This document shows, in pieces, positions 10,851-21,600 of a DNA stretch of 64,000 bases (position 1 is its first letter; every line of letters begins with the position of its first letter). The notes under the pieces were generated by a model, which was given only the letters and a program-made list of their open reading frames with translations, was not told the DNA's origin and did no database searches. The translations under genes and the position numbers were made by a program. The DNA is from Eulemur rufifrons. Lineage: Eukaryota > Chordata > Mammalia > Primates > Lemuridae. The stretch lies in NCBI RefSeq assembly GCF_041146395.1, contig NC_090996.1, positions 30,590,738 through 30,654,737 of the forward strand, given 5' to 3'.

Positions 10851-11569
10851 GCATATAAAAGAAGAATAGAGCCTGAATTAAGTAATATTACCCCAGAAAA
10901 GGGCTTGCTCCTTCCTCTCTTAGACTTCTAAATTAGAGTTGGAGAGTTCAACCTCCTTCATCTCATCCTCATTTTACTGGGTTTGGGGTGGGCTGCAGCT
11001 GCAGCTGGCCTCAGTTCACCACTGGTTTTAGATGTTTTGAAGATGAAATCATGATTCTCCCTTCAGCAGGGTTTGAGATCTGAGTCCCAGATTGACTTCT
11101 TAGATCTCTCCCTGCTTTACCACCACGGCTCCAGCTCTCTGGGCCTTGGAGAGCTCTCTCTGCTCTCAGCCCACCTGCATATTTTCAAGTTTTTGAAGAT
11201 GTCTCTTAGTGCTTCAGCCCCCTAGTCTTCAGTGGGCTGCACCACATATTCGCTGAAAGGCTGGGGTGAAAAGAATTAGCAGGTGAGTGCACCTCAAGGG
11301 ACTCTCTGCTCTCCTACCCTGCCTTCTGTGTGTAGTTCTGCAGCTCACAAATCAGTGGGAATGCTGGAGAGCAAAGTCTCTAAAAGCCAGTCAAGGAGCA
11401 GTTGCTAACATAGGGGAGAAACAGGCGATAAAAAGCCAGTGATTCCTCTCTACATCATTATACACATGTTCCCAAAGTGACTTCAATTAATCTGACCCGG
11501 ATTGACTTCTCCCGCTTCTTATTTTTGATGCTCCCTGGTTTCCATCCTGTGCTGCAATTGCACCAGCTC
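10851..11569. other. no gene seen; possibly more L1M 5' sequence
   Basis: CT-rich text such as 'gagagctctctctgctctca' may belong to the antisense 5' region of the L1M at 7640-10850, but I cannot establish this. Confidence 0.35.
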
Positions 11570-11639
11570 ACGTGCAATTCCCAGGATTTTTTTTTTTTTT
11601 TACTTGCTCTACAAGAAACACTTTAACATTTTCCTTTCA

Positions 11640-11900
11640 TCCCTTCATCGAGTCTTCTTTCTCTTGCAAAATTCCATTTCAAGTTTACCTCTTCAAGCAA
11701 ACCTCCCCTCAGTCTGATTCAAAGACCACCCTGCAAGTTCCCACGGGCTCACTTCTTTCCCAGCCCTTATCACACTTCATTTTGATTACTTCTCTGCAAA
11801 TCTGTCTCCAGCTGGACGTTGTGTTTCTTATGGGGCGCAGCCACGCCCAATCCCTGTTAGCACCCCCAGAATCTAACAGAGCAGCAGAAACGCGATGACT
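11640..11900 (+). repeat. L2 LINE 3' fragment, sense
   Basis: Reads 'tcttcaagcaaacctcccc', 'cccagcccttatcacacttc', 'ttgattacttctctgcaaat' and 'ctgtctccagctggacgttg', the usual L2 order (poor-quality match to 'ccttccctgac...atcacactg...ctgtctccccac'). Confidence 0.65.
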
Positions 11901-12044
11901 TGTGTCAGGGAATGTTGAGAGAAATGCACGTGGTAACAGCCTCGTCTTGTTATAGTTTCTACCTCTTTCATTGCAGTGGGCAGTTGTACCCACATTTATC
12001 ATCTCTTCAAGTAGACCTTACCTCTTTGGGACATTGTCCTACCA

Positions 12045-12240
12045 CTTACTGAGTGCTCACTGCTTCCAAAAGCCTTCCGATGATTATAGTATGGAATTCC
12101 CCGTGTCTCTGTAATTCAGTGCTGTTGCCATATTCTTGGTTTACAGATGAGAATAGATGCTTCAGTGACTTTTCAGTCTAAAGAGCCAGGATTCCACCTT
12201 ACGTCCGTGCTGATCTAGAGCTCTGGCTCCCACGAGGACA
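12045..12240 (-). repeat. MIR SINE, antisense
   Basis: 'ccacttactgagtgctcact', 'tggtttacagatgagaatag' and 'aaagagccaggattccacc' follow the reverse complement of MIR. Confidence 0.65.
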
Positions 12241-12299
12241 CTCAAGTCTTTTGTGTCTGGTCCCCTCCCTTTAATTTCCCCTTTTTCCTCCCCTCTCTG

Positions 12300-13030
12300 C
12301 ATCTGACAGCGCACGGGGCGCTCGGTGGATCAGCGGGGCCCATCCATCTGGCTGCTGACGCGCGGAGCCTTGGAGCGCTGGTTTCCCCTTTTCTGCTTCT
12401 GTAGCATTCAGCAACTTCTGTTTCCCTCCGAGGTCACCCTTAAAGGTTTATGTGTCATGTTTCTCATTTCTGCCTTGTCGAGGAAATCTTGCGAGTGCAT
12501 CTATCAAAGTAATCATCGCGGGCCTGATGTAAGAGTATGGTTCCTCTCACATTTTTCATTACTAGATAATTTATTAATATCCTTCCCCAGCAGCACTAGA
12601 TTTATCTTGATAAAACGGCTATCAGCGGCGACACAGGAGATGCCACTGGGACACACCGGGAAGAGCCGTGCGCTCACCTCCTTCACCCCTTAATACCTCG
12701 GGAAGCCCAACCCAGAGCCAGCCCAGGGGGCTGCCGAGACCCAAAACATTTTATCACGTTGATAAGGTTGACCCGGGGCAGCCTCGAAGGGACCGCTACC
12801 TGTCTCGTCTTTCTTTCCTGCTTGTGGCAAACACAGGACCGTCTGCGTATCTGGGAAGGCAGGTGGTGAGGGCTGGATAAATTACCTTCAAAGAGTTCAC
12901 GATTTATCTCATTTCCATTCGAGTATCTGCAGGGAGCGACTTAACCTCTCGGCTCAAGTGGGCTTTCTGTGCGGCCTTGCGTCTGAGATGACAGACCTTT
13001 GCATTATTTCTGCGGCAGCTTCGGGGCACG
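12300..13030. promoter_or_regulatory. CpG-enriched, repeat-free block; candidate enhancer or promoter
   Basis: CpGs cluster here against a CpG-poor background (for example 'gcgcacggggcgctcgg', 'gctgacgcgcggagcc', 'atcagcggcgacac'). The middle is rich in transcription-factor-like words: TCF/LEF 'atcaaag' beside 'taatcatcgcggg', GATA forms 'ttatcttgataaaacgg', and 'ttatcacgttgataagg' near 12750-12768. No TATA box or exon was established. Absence of repeats plus retained CpG suggests constraint; this is inference. A 122-codon open frame (12325-12693) is probably a by-product of GC content. Confidence 0.35.
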
Positions 13031-14044
13031 GACTCCTTAGGTGTGTGAGCTGAAGGGGTCTCTGTCGTCCCCACCTTCTCTTCCCTGCATGTCCCCCTCT
13101 CTCCAGGGAGAGAGTAGGGGGAGCTGCCTCCTAATCATTTTCGAGAATGAAATGCAGGAGGCCTCCTGGGTGAGGCAGCTGCCTACGTCAGCTCCAGCAG
13201 GCATTGTTGCAGGGATGTGTTGGAGATGGGAGCTGCCTCCCTGCACTCGCCACAATTCAGAGCAGCTTTTTTTTTTTTTACATTGAGTTTTATGGTTCAT
13301 TTCTCCTGACATCCTCTTTCCTGCCCAGCAAAAAAATAAATAAAAAAATAAATAAATAAATGAAATAAAAATAAAAAGTCAAAATATAAGTATTTAATAT
13401 ATAAAGAACATACATAGATACCACGGGCGAAGGCTCTTGAAGGGGAAAGTGAAGTGTCTTAGTGCATCGTACGGGTGCTGCTGTGTGCAGGCACCTGTAT
13501 ACATTGTTGCTGGAAGGGCCCATTGGTTTAGCAAACTGAGAATCCATGTATGTACCTCATTACCTACATGTGCACAGAGAGGGATTTGTGTACTCATTTG
13601 TGGAATGTTTCTCTTGTCTATACATTGATGGTTTCTTGAAGGATACACAAGAAACTAGCAACAGTAGTTTCATGGGAGAGGGAGACCTGGTAGTCTGAGG
13701 AAGAGGCTGGGCAGGAAGATTTATTTATTATTATGTGTTGTTTGTCCTATTTAAATGTTCCCTGTTTACATGTCATATTTTCAATGACAAGTTAAGAGTC
13801 TTTGTTGGACTCTCTTTCACATTTGCCTCCATCAACATTTCTGAGGCTCACAATAGATGTTTTTTTGTCCCTTCTCTCCTAAAATGAACTTGAGCCACAC
13901 CATCTGGTTTTCACCTCTCATTCCCTCCGTCAGTAATAAAACCCATGTTGTGCAGGTGGGCCGTGGCTGACGGCACCGAGAAAACAATCCGAACCACAGC
14001 ACATCACACTCTGATTGGCGAAGCCAATTTCCATGCCCATCATT
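13031..14044. other. unique sequence with simple repeat
   Basis: No gene found. Contains T12 near 13268-13279 and an A/T simple repeat listed separately. Small overlapping frames on both strands show no recognisable protein. Confidence 0.45.
13328..13382 (+). repeat. (AAAT)n-type simple repeat
   Basis: 'aaaaaaataaataaaaaaat' followed by further 'aaat' units. Probably the decayed A-rich tail of an old SINE or LINE, or an independent microsatellite. Confidence 0.9.
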
Positions 14045-14225
14045 GCCTTAGTGGTCTAAGAAGGAGGGAAAAAAGAGTCTATTGCCAGTTTCCAGTTAAA
14101 GAAACCGAGTCTCTAAGAAAAGTGACTTGTTTAAGGTCCCACATCCTGTAGGGAGTGGGACAAAGATTCACGTCCAGATTTGACCGAATTCAGAAGGCAT
14201 ACCTTTTGCCGTTCAGAGGCGATGG
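14045..14225 (-). repeat. MIR SINE, antisense, diverged
   Basis: 'cagttaaagaaaccgagtct', 'aagtgacttgtttaaggtcc' and 'gtgggacaaagattcacgtc' follow reverse-complement MIR ('gaggaaactgaggc...acttgcccaaggtcac...gggattcgaacc'). Confidence 0.65.
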
Positions 14226-14914
14226 CTGTGGCTCCCATCCGTGTTGCACAGCCCCCTCCTCTCCCTGCGGCTGAACCGGGGACCTTCCCAGCCCCATTCG
14301 GTTGCTGGTGAGGCCGTGCCCGTTAGCCTGTGGCTCCAGGTGCCTGTTGGAGGAGAGTTGGCTCTTTCAGTTGCTATTTCAATGCTGAGGATGGCTCCAG
14401 CCTCCTGGACAGATGGCCAATTGCACTTGAACTCTCAGAGTGCACATACATCAACAGTGATAGAGAGTTTCAGCTGTGACCAGAGCCGGGACAGCCATCC
14501 AAATGCATAGTCATTCGTCACCGTGGTTGATTCCATAAAAATCAGCGATGAGAGGGCAGACGGGAGAGATGCAGCCTCAGCTCCCTGTCACTTGGCAATA
14601 CCGGGAGAAACCAGCGCGCACCTGGCTTAATGAGCGTTAAGACCATCGATCTTGCAGAGGTTCAAAATCCACGGGGAATTGTGTTTCTTGATTTAACAGC
14701 CACACCCAACGATTGCTTTAAAAATATATGAGTGCTACCGCTACTAAACACACACAAAAACAGCATACCTCTTCTCTCTGCTGCCGTAACAAAGGGAGCA
14801 CATGTAGAAGGAAGCCCTTTATTCCATTCCAGTCCCTCCCTCCACCCATTGTTACCTTTCTTTCTTTGATGTGCCACTTTGCCTTCTGATACTGGCTTCT
14901 CCAGTGTTCCTAAG
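14226..14914. promoter_or_regulatory. repeat-free unique block, candidate conserved element near 14500-14740
   Basis: No repeat or exon recognised. The sub-stretch about 14500-14740 keeps several CpGs and motif-like words ('cttaatgagcgttaag', 'accatcgatcttgc'). It has the look of conserved non-coding DNA. This is a visual judgement only. Confidence 0.25.
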
Positions 14915-15050
14915 TAAAGGAAAATGCAGGGTCTCCAAACCCTGGGTCTACTGTTGCTTAGCTGGGTAGCCTAGGGGAAGTTGCTGGCTATGCCTAAGTC
15001 TTAATCTCCTTTTTCCATACACGGAATGAGCTGGTATTTTTAAAACCCTG
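14915..15050 (+). repeat. MIR SINE, sense, partial
   Basis: 'gcttagctgggtagcctagg', 'ggaagttgctggctatgcct' and 'taatctcctttttcc' match the MIR core. Confidence 0.6.
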
Positions 15051-15394
15051 ATTTGCTTTGAGGGAAACATTAAGCATCAAATGTGTGGGACTCAGAGGTT
15101 CCCTAGAAAAGAGAGAAAGAGCAGAGCCAGATGGCTGGAGGAGGCTGGACCAGGTGCAGCGAGACTGGTTGAGGAACCCAACAAACACTGGGAGGTCCTA
15201 ATGCTCTGTGTGAGCGACTGCAAAGTGACAATAAGGTTTTTAACACCTGTGCTCTAATTACCAGCTGAGGATACTCTCTGGAGGCAGCCAGCAGCGATAG
15301 ATATGGCCTGAGAAGCATGTAGGTGGGAGAAAGATGTGCCTGTTTTTAGAGGAGTTGTTGATGGGGCTTAGTTTGCTGAAGTTCACTTATTCAG
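15051..15394. other. unique sequence, nothing recognised
   Basis: No feature could be supported. Confidence 0.4.
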
Positions 15395-15873
15395 TGTGAT
15401 GGTTAATTTTATGTGTCCGCTTGATTGGGCCGTGGGGTGCCCAGATATTTGATGAAGCATTATTCCAAGTGTTCCCATTAGGGTGTTTTGGGATGAGGTT
15501 AACATTTAAATCAGAAGACTGAGTAAAACACCCTCCATCCTGTGGGTGGGACTTATCCAATCAGCTGAAGGCCTGAATAGAACAGAAAGGCTGACTAACC
15601 GCCCCCCACCCCAAATTTCTCCTGCCTAACAGCCTTCGAACTGGGACGTTGGCTTTTTCCTGCCTTCAAACTGAAACTTGGGCGTCGGCTCTTCCTGAGT
15701 CTGAAGCCCGCTGGCATTTGGACTGGAATGACACCGTTCCCTCTCCTGGGTCTCCAACTTGCTGCTCACTCTGCAGATCTTGGGACTTGTCAGCCTCTGT
15801 AAGTGAGTGAGCCAATTCCTTATGATAAGTCTCTGTATGTATCTCTGTCTGTCTATCCATCATCATCACCTAC
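15395..15873 (+). repeat. LTR-like repeat, sense, 3' end lost
   Basis: Starts 'tgtgatggttaattttatgt' and continues 'ggtgcccagatatttg', 'gtgggtgggacttatccaat', 'ggcctgaatagaacag' and 'gagccaattccttatgataa', ending in a 'tctgtctatccatcatcatc' simple-repeat-like run. The same family recurs at 54633-55043, where the normal end is kept. Here the 3' end is replaced by a hAT fragment. Family name not assigned. Confidence 0.75.
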
Positions 15874-16060
15874 CAGGGGTGGGAAACCTGCAACCTCAGG
15901 GCCACATGTGGCCTTCTGGATCCTTGAGTGTGGCCTTTTGACCAAATCCAAATTTTACAGAACAAGTCCTTGTGATAAGCTCTAATGGGCCATAAAAGAG
16001 ACCAGTAATGAACAAGTCCTTGTGATAAGCTCTAATGGGCCATAAAAGAGACCAGTAATG
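15874..16060 (+). mobile_element. non-autonomous hAT-like DNA transposon, left half only, with internal duplication
   Basis: Begins with a hAT-type terminal 'caggggtgggaaacctg', then 'gggccacatgtggccttctg', 'gtgtggccttttgacc' and 'caaattttacagaacaag'. I associate this with a palindromic hAT MITE family, but the right half and right terminal repeat are not found downstream. From 15961 the sequence is duplicated in tandem (see the separate entry). Confidence 0.6.
15961..16060 (+). repeat. exact 50-bp tandem duplication (2 copies)
   Basis: 15961-16010 and 16011-16060 are identical over 50 bases, beginning 'aacaagtccttgtgataagc' and ending 'agaccagtaatg'. The absence of any mismatch points to a recent duplication, gene conversion, or an assembly artefact. 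Confidence 0.97.
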
Positions 16061-16449
16061 ATGACAGAAGAGCCTCGATGAGGTTACCAAAGATTGGTCC
16101 CCACAAGGGAGGTGGAAGTCTTCCGTCTACGAGTGCCAGTGGTCTTCACTGCCCATCGTAGGGAGAAGCGAATGACTGAGAGAGGACAGAGGGCTTAGAA
16201 CTTTCCAGATTGGCAGTTAAATTTCTAATGACTTCACTGCCTTCTTTGGTACTGAGGGGATCGTGCTAGGGGTTGGAACTGAACAAGGCTTTATAGAACT
16301 TCATTTGGTGCCTACACATGGTGAGATGCGCTTAGCTTGCCCTGGGCTCCTTCTCCTATGGGGAGAGGCTGGTCCTACTGGGACAGCGCCCATATGGGAC
16401 CGGGTATGGTCAGATGAGAGGCCCAGAGACCTGGCTTCAAAAGGAGAGA
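16061..16449. other. unique sequence, nothing recognised
   Basis: No feature could be supported. Confidence 0.4.
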
Positions 16450-16665
16450 TGACCTGGTAGACTACAAAGAGCATCCTGACAGTCAGACACACTGATGTTG
16501 AACTCAAACTTTGATTCTCTAATGCCACCTCTGAGCTCTGGTGTCCTTTTCTGAGAAACATGGGTAATAATACAGTCTTTACAAGCTGCTTGGTGATTAA
16601 ATGAAATAATGTGGCCAAATTACCTGTGTCGGGCGTAGAATAAGCACTCAGAAGGTGGTAATTTC
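16450..16665 (+). repeat. MIR SINE, sense, diverged
   Basis: 'gtccttttctgagaaacatg', 'ggtaataatacagtctttac', 'gattaaatgaaataatgtg' and 'gtagaataagcactcag' match the 3' half of MIR. Confidence 0.65.
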
Positions 16666-18389
16666 GGGACTCATTGCTTTGTGGATCTAGAGAAAAACAT
16701 CACTGAGCAGACCGAGATTTTGACTCAGACCTTAGAAACTCCACAGTTGGACCCGTGCCTGCCCGCATCTCTCACCTTCACTTTAGGTTCCTGTCTTCCC
16801 ATCTGCCTTCCTGCCTTTTCTATTTCAACTTAAAATGTTCCCATCTTCTGATACTGTCTTCTCTACGCCCTGACATTCTCAAACCGGGCTTCGCTTTATC
16901 ATAGACACCTGCCCCGGGGATTTCGGTGATGGAGACCATCCCTCGGCCCCTCCGCACTCCTTCGCATACGTCTCTTTGGACGACTTGTACAAGCGGTTGC
17001 TCTGCTCAAAATGACTTAAGGCCGTGTTTACAAAAGTGTGTTTGGTGAGACATCAAAGATGTCTGTTCTCCCTTAACCCCATCTCCACGCAGGCTAGAAA
17101 CCAGAATTCAGAATAAAACGTCTCAGCCACTGTTGTGTGTTGAAGAAGAAAAAAGAAAGTGTATCTCATTTATTGGAGCTTTCTGAAACAGAGAAAACAA
17201 AGAACAGACTCACGTCTCAATAGATTATCTCAGGACAGGAAAAAAAGTGCTCTGAGCAGTCGGGCTTTATTCCCTCTGAATGCTAAAGGGTGTTTGCCTG
17301 GTGCAGAGGAGAGAAAGGTCATTGCGTTCAGAAAGGGTAGGCTGTACAGACATACAGAGACAGGCTCAAAAAAGTTCTCCGTAGTTAAAACATAAACCGT
17401 GTAACAGGAGATGGGGCTGGGGAAGGAAGCGGCGCCGGATGGGATGTCGAAGAGAACAGATTGGAAGAAAAGGGGCAAGAAGAACAGTTAGGAAACTGCA
17501 GTGAATATTCACTATGTCCTTCTGTGTGAATTCGAAAGAGACATCCAGAATATCTCCTTAATTGTTTCAGCAGCAGAGACGAGGGCGCCTCCAAACATAA
17601 ACCTATTACAGATCGCATTGCCGCAGAACAGGGCTCCCTCAGGTCCCTCTGAATCAAGGGGGAAAAAATAATTCTTGAAACAAGTATTTCTGGCTGAGGG
17701 TGAAACAAGCTGAAGTATTCAAATTGTTACAGTCTCATTTAAAAGGCGAAATGTACCATGAGTTCAAAGCATATCTTCATTCACGATGACAACTCAGCAG
17801 TGAATTCTGGGAGACATTAACAGGAGGAGTTATGAGGAACATAGCAAAGGAGTTAAAATTTGAAGGAAGAAAGGATTGGGGATTATATGAACTTGAACTA
17901 TGGAAAAGGTTGAAATGCATTCAAGAAAGCAATAAAGCCTAGTGAACCAGAAACTCCCTGCTCACTTATGATAAAATATCTAGTTAATACCAAATAAAAG
18001 ATTCAAATAGACTTGTTATGGTTCTTTAGAAAGTCTCTCTAAAATAATGCCCATATCCCCCCCGCCCTTTTTTTTTTTTTTTTTTAAAAAAAAAAGCTCT
18101 TTCACAAATAAAGTGTTGCCTTTAGGAAGGAAGATTTGCTACAGGGAGTAAGCAGCTTAGTTAGAATGAAAAAAGATATGAGAGAAACATAATTTTTGCA
18201 TTTGGAATTGTTCTTAGACACTGCACCAGGAATCCTGCCTCCCAAACAAGAGCCAGTGTTTATTTAGATGGGTGTGCCGGTGCCACCTTAAACACAAAAA
18301 TGCATGCCGGTTTAGTGGAAGAAATGGGGACCAAATTTACATATATTGTGAAGGGTGAATGATGCTCTAGAAAAGAACAGATTAGATAC
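16666..18389. other. long stretch without a recognised gene or repeat
   Basis: About 1.7 kb. The part from about 16880 to 17660 keeps scattered CpGs and may hold conserved non-coding sequence. I saw no splice-site-bounded open frame that looks like a known protein. A T18A10 tract is listed separately. Confidence 0.4.
18068..18095. repeat. T18-A10 homopolymer pair
   Basis: Eighteen T directly followed by ten A. It may be abutting tails of opposite retroposons or a self-complementary expansion. No element body is recognisable on either side. Confidence 0.9.
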
Positions 18390-18640
18390 TTCGGCAGCAC
18401 AGAGGAGGGCGTGCTTGGTGATTGGGAAAATCAGGAAGACATCTTAGAAGAGGTGACATTTGAGCTAGGTCTTGAAGGATCAGTAGGAGTTCAGCAGCTT
18501 GGAGAAAGACTTCTGCTTGGAGAGTATGGCCCAGCCCAGTGAGGGGACAGCCAGAAAGCATCGGGGAAGTGAAGGTCTTAGGGTTAAGTGGGATTCACAG
18601 GCCAGACAAAATGCCAGTGTTCTACCAAAATGGTAGAGCT
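18390..18640 (+). repeat. old interspersed repeat (L2-like, low certainty)
   Basis: 'tgacatttgagctaggtctt', 'gaaggatcagtaggagttc' and 'gtatggcccagcccagtgag' resemble the common mammalian repeat 'tgagcaaagacctgaaggaggtgagggagtga...'. The family is uncertain. Confidence 0.4.
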
Positions 18641-18825
18641 TGTATCTTCTCTCTTTGTTTCTGATTTAACCACTGTTGCTTGCAGGAAATACGTATCTGA
18701 AAAGGGATTTGAGGAATGTCTAGGAGTGGTTTTTCTTTTCTAAATCCTGAAAGCAATCATGAGTCAAGCCAAGCCCGGTTCCTCTCCTCTCAGGAAAGAA
18801 ACATAGCAATTAAGAACTTTTATCC

Positions 18826-19285
18826 TGCCTGGATTTGTTTCCTAGGGATGCTATAACACATTGCCATGAACTGGGTAGCTTAAAATAACAGAAATTTATT
18901 CTCTCACAGTTCTGAGGGTGAGGGGGCTGAAATCAAGGTGTCCCCAGGGTTGGTCCCTTCTGAAGGCTCTTAGGGAGAACGTGTCCCATGTCACTCTCTT
19001 GCCACATGGTGGCTGCCACACTGCTTGGCTTGTAGCTGCAACACTCCAGGTTCTGCCTTTGTTGTCACGTGGTCCCTTGCCCTGTGTGTTCATGTCACCT
19101 CCTTTTCTGTTTCTTATAAGGTTGCTCATCATTGGTTTTAGGGCCCGCCCTACATCCTGCATTATCTTGTCTCGAGATCCTCAATTCCATCTGCAAAGAC
19201 CCTATTTAGAAATACAGTCACATTCACAAGTCCAGGGAGCAGGACTTGGACATATCCTTTTAGGGCCACCATTTAACCTACTACA
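18826..19285 (-). repeat. ERVL-MaLR LTR (MLT1-like), antisense
   Basis: 'gggatgctataacacattg', 'aactgggtagcttaaaata', 'cagaaatttattctctcac', 'tctgcaaagaccctattta', 'cagtcacattcacaagt' and the end 'accatttaacctactaca' give the antisense MaLR pattern. The 139-codon (18918-19337, plus) and 88-codon (minus) frames lie inside or run just past it, and are not genes. Confidence 0.85.
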
Positions 19286-21400
19286 GTCCATTTTTCCCCC
19301 CAAATTTTTCTCTTGTGGAGGGAAGTTGACCTTATAACTCCAAAGAGTGAAAAGGGGCAGTGCTAACAATGATGATGCCCAAAGTAGATGGGTGCCCGTC
19401 TAGAAAGTGGAGCTTGCGGCGAGGATGAAAGCGCTGCTACTTTATTTGAGAGTAGCAGGTCCAGGACGGTGAGGGTAAGGGGAAAATGGAGGGATGTGCG
19501 GAAAGATATGAGGAAACGCTATGCATTGCTTTTCAGTGCTGGGTGCTGCCTGGTAGCCAACTGCACAGGCACATCACGTATGCTCAGCAAGCATGGTGGC
19601 CCAGCAGAGGCGACATTCTCAGAAAGCGTCACAAGCAGGACCATATCTAGGAAAAGTCCCCATGCAGGAGAAAGGAGGAGGAATTTATTTCCTTAGCTGC
19701 TTCTCTCACTGGCTTCCCTTCAGTCCAGTTTTCTTCCATGGGGAACTGATCCTTCATGCTTCAAGTTTACATCACAAGCCCTTAAATGTCCCTCAGGATG
19801 CTGGGTCTCATACCGCCTCGAGTGGAATTCCATCCAAGACCAGGAAGGAAGGGCTGGCTCAACAGGGCTCAGCATATTGGAAACGAGGATCCACCCTCAG
19901 GGCTTCAGCCTTGGCCCCAGCCAGCATAGGGAAATTGGCCAGGGCACAGCAAAGGTGGCAGTCAGGTGTCTCAGAACACGGGTGGTACTTTCCCAAAGAA
20001 GGAGGCCATCGCAGGAAATCCAAGAAGGCTTACGTTTTGTGCCTGAAACTAGTATTAAGGCACAGTGCTGATGTAGACAGCTTTTACATCAATAGTTTGC
20101 TGCAAACACTAAAGATTTTTACTTGTTAAGGTTGTGTGAGAGCTGTAGTAATACGGAGAAAAACAAGGGGTAGGGGCGGTTGAAGAGTCCATTAACTAAC
20201 ACTTCCCTTTCATAGCATAGATGCTCATCTGAAAAGTAATAACAAATACCCTTGACTAAGTGGTTTGGGAAATGCATACTAATTTACTTTGTAAAACCAA
20301 AAGTAAGCAATGAGATGATATGTGTATCTTTCACCTGAATTATTTACTTTTTTTTTACTTAACAAGCAGAGAGGGAAGAAAGAGAGAAAAATAGCATCTA
20401 CCCAACCCGAGCTTTTTATTATTTTTTTTTTAATGGTGAATCTTGCTAGCACCATAATGAAGCTCTGGAAGAAATAAAAACTTATGATCAGGATAAGCAT
20501 TATAGACATTTATGTAAAACTGGAAGTGAATAGTATTTTCCCATCTGTTACTAATTCATAACCGGATTCTCTCTGGTATTGTGACTGAAGTACATTTTTA
20601 TAATTCATTTCTTGGCTTCAACTGTTGGGGAGTTCTCATCTTTGTTAATTTCACAACATCAGATGTTCATGAGGAAGTTACCATTATGACTCACAGTCAA
20701 CATGTTATCAATTCCAAGAGGGGAGGATATAGCCAGATAAAGTGGCGGATCGGAGGTTTTAAAAGAGAGCTGTATTTCTAAACAGGCGATGCTCCAGGAA
20801 ACTATTGGGGAAACTAGGAAATGGCTCTGGGGCTGGGTTTGAGGATCCCATATGTGCAATTACAACACACCAGGCCATCCCGGGATCCAACAGCCCTCTC
20901 CCTGCCTGTGCCTCCCACGATGCCAAAACCCATTAACTACTCATTAGCAAAGGTGAATGAGCATTTGATAGGAGTGATCTGTCTGGGTAGGGGGAGACAG
21001 AGAAAAAGAGAGAGAGAGAGACAGAGACTGAGAGAGTTCCAAGCTTAGACAATCCAACCCTTCGGAATTCTAATCTAGAACAACTTCATAACTAAGAGTA
21101 AAGAAAAAAAAAGTTACTATTTCTTAATAACAACAACCACAAGCAAACATTTCTGTGAGCCAAAAAGTTTAAACAAAAAGCATTATTTTCGGTAATCGCT
21201 GCTTGGCTGACATTTGTGAGACACATGAAGGAAGACAAAATTAGACTGAATCTGATGAAGATTGATTACTGTATTTTAGCCCAATCTATGAAGTTTTTAG
21301 TAAAGTAAACTGTCTTTTCATTTTTTTCCCCTCATCATACTACCACTTTCCAGGTTAATTTCTAAGTCTTTGCTTATTTGTTGCTAAGTAGAAGCTGTGA
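19286..21400. other. about 2.1 kb without a recognised repeat or known gene
   Basis: It holds the longest open frame of the window, 19593-20129 plus strand, 178 codons starting 'MVAQQRRHSQKASQAGPYLG'. I recognise no domain, signal peptide or family. By a uniform-base estimate roughly one frame this long is expected by chance in 64 kb on two strands. A second frame (19388-19696) overlaps its start in another register. (AG)n occurs at about 21007-21020. Confidence 0.4.
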
Positions 21401-21600
21401 TCTTTTTTTTTTTTTTTTTTTTTACCATGGAAACAACATTTATTTGCTTATTTGATATAAAAATGTAGCTGGAAACAACAAAATGTAAAAGGAAATATAC
21501 ACCTGTGACATTTTCCAGAACATGAATCTTGTCTTATTAAACCAGCTGAATTCAATATTTTGGAGCTTTTTATCGTTTTTCCTTTATTATCCTATTACTG
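21401..21600 (-). other. possible retrocopy 3' end (poly(T) with antisense polyadenylation signal)
   Basis: A run of about 22 T ending at 21423 is followed 15 bases later by 'tttatt' (21439-21444), the reverse complement of AATAAA. Read on the minus strand this is a polyadenylation signal followed at the right distance by a poly(A) tail, as in a processed pseudogene or 3'-transduced UTR. The body is not recognised, and I did not find a convincing target duplication. Confidence 0.35.

Noticed and set aside
18389..18420. U6 snRNA-like start ('acttcggcagcacag')
   Set aside because: Only about 15 bases resemble U6. The downstream sequence does not follow U6 and no T terminator is placed correctly.
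18918..19337. 139-codon plus-strand frame as a gene
   Set aside because: It lies almost wholly within an antisense MaLR LTR, and its translation shows no retroviral or host protein similarity that I know.
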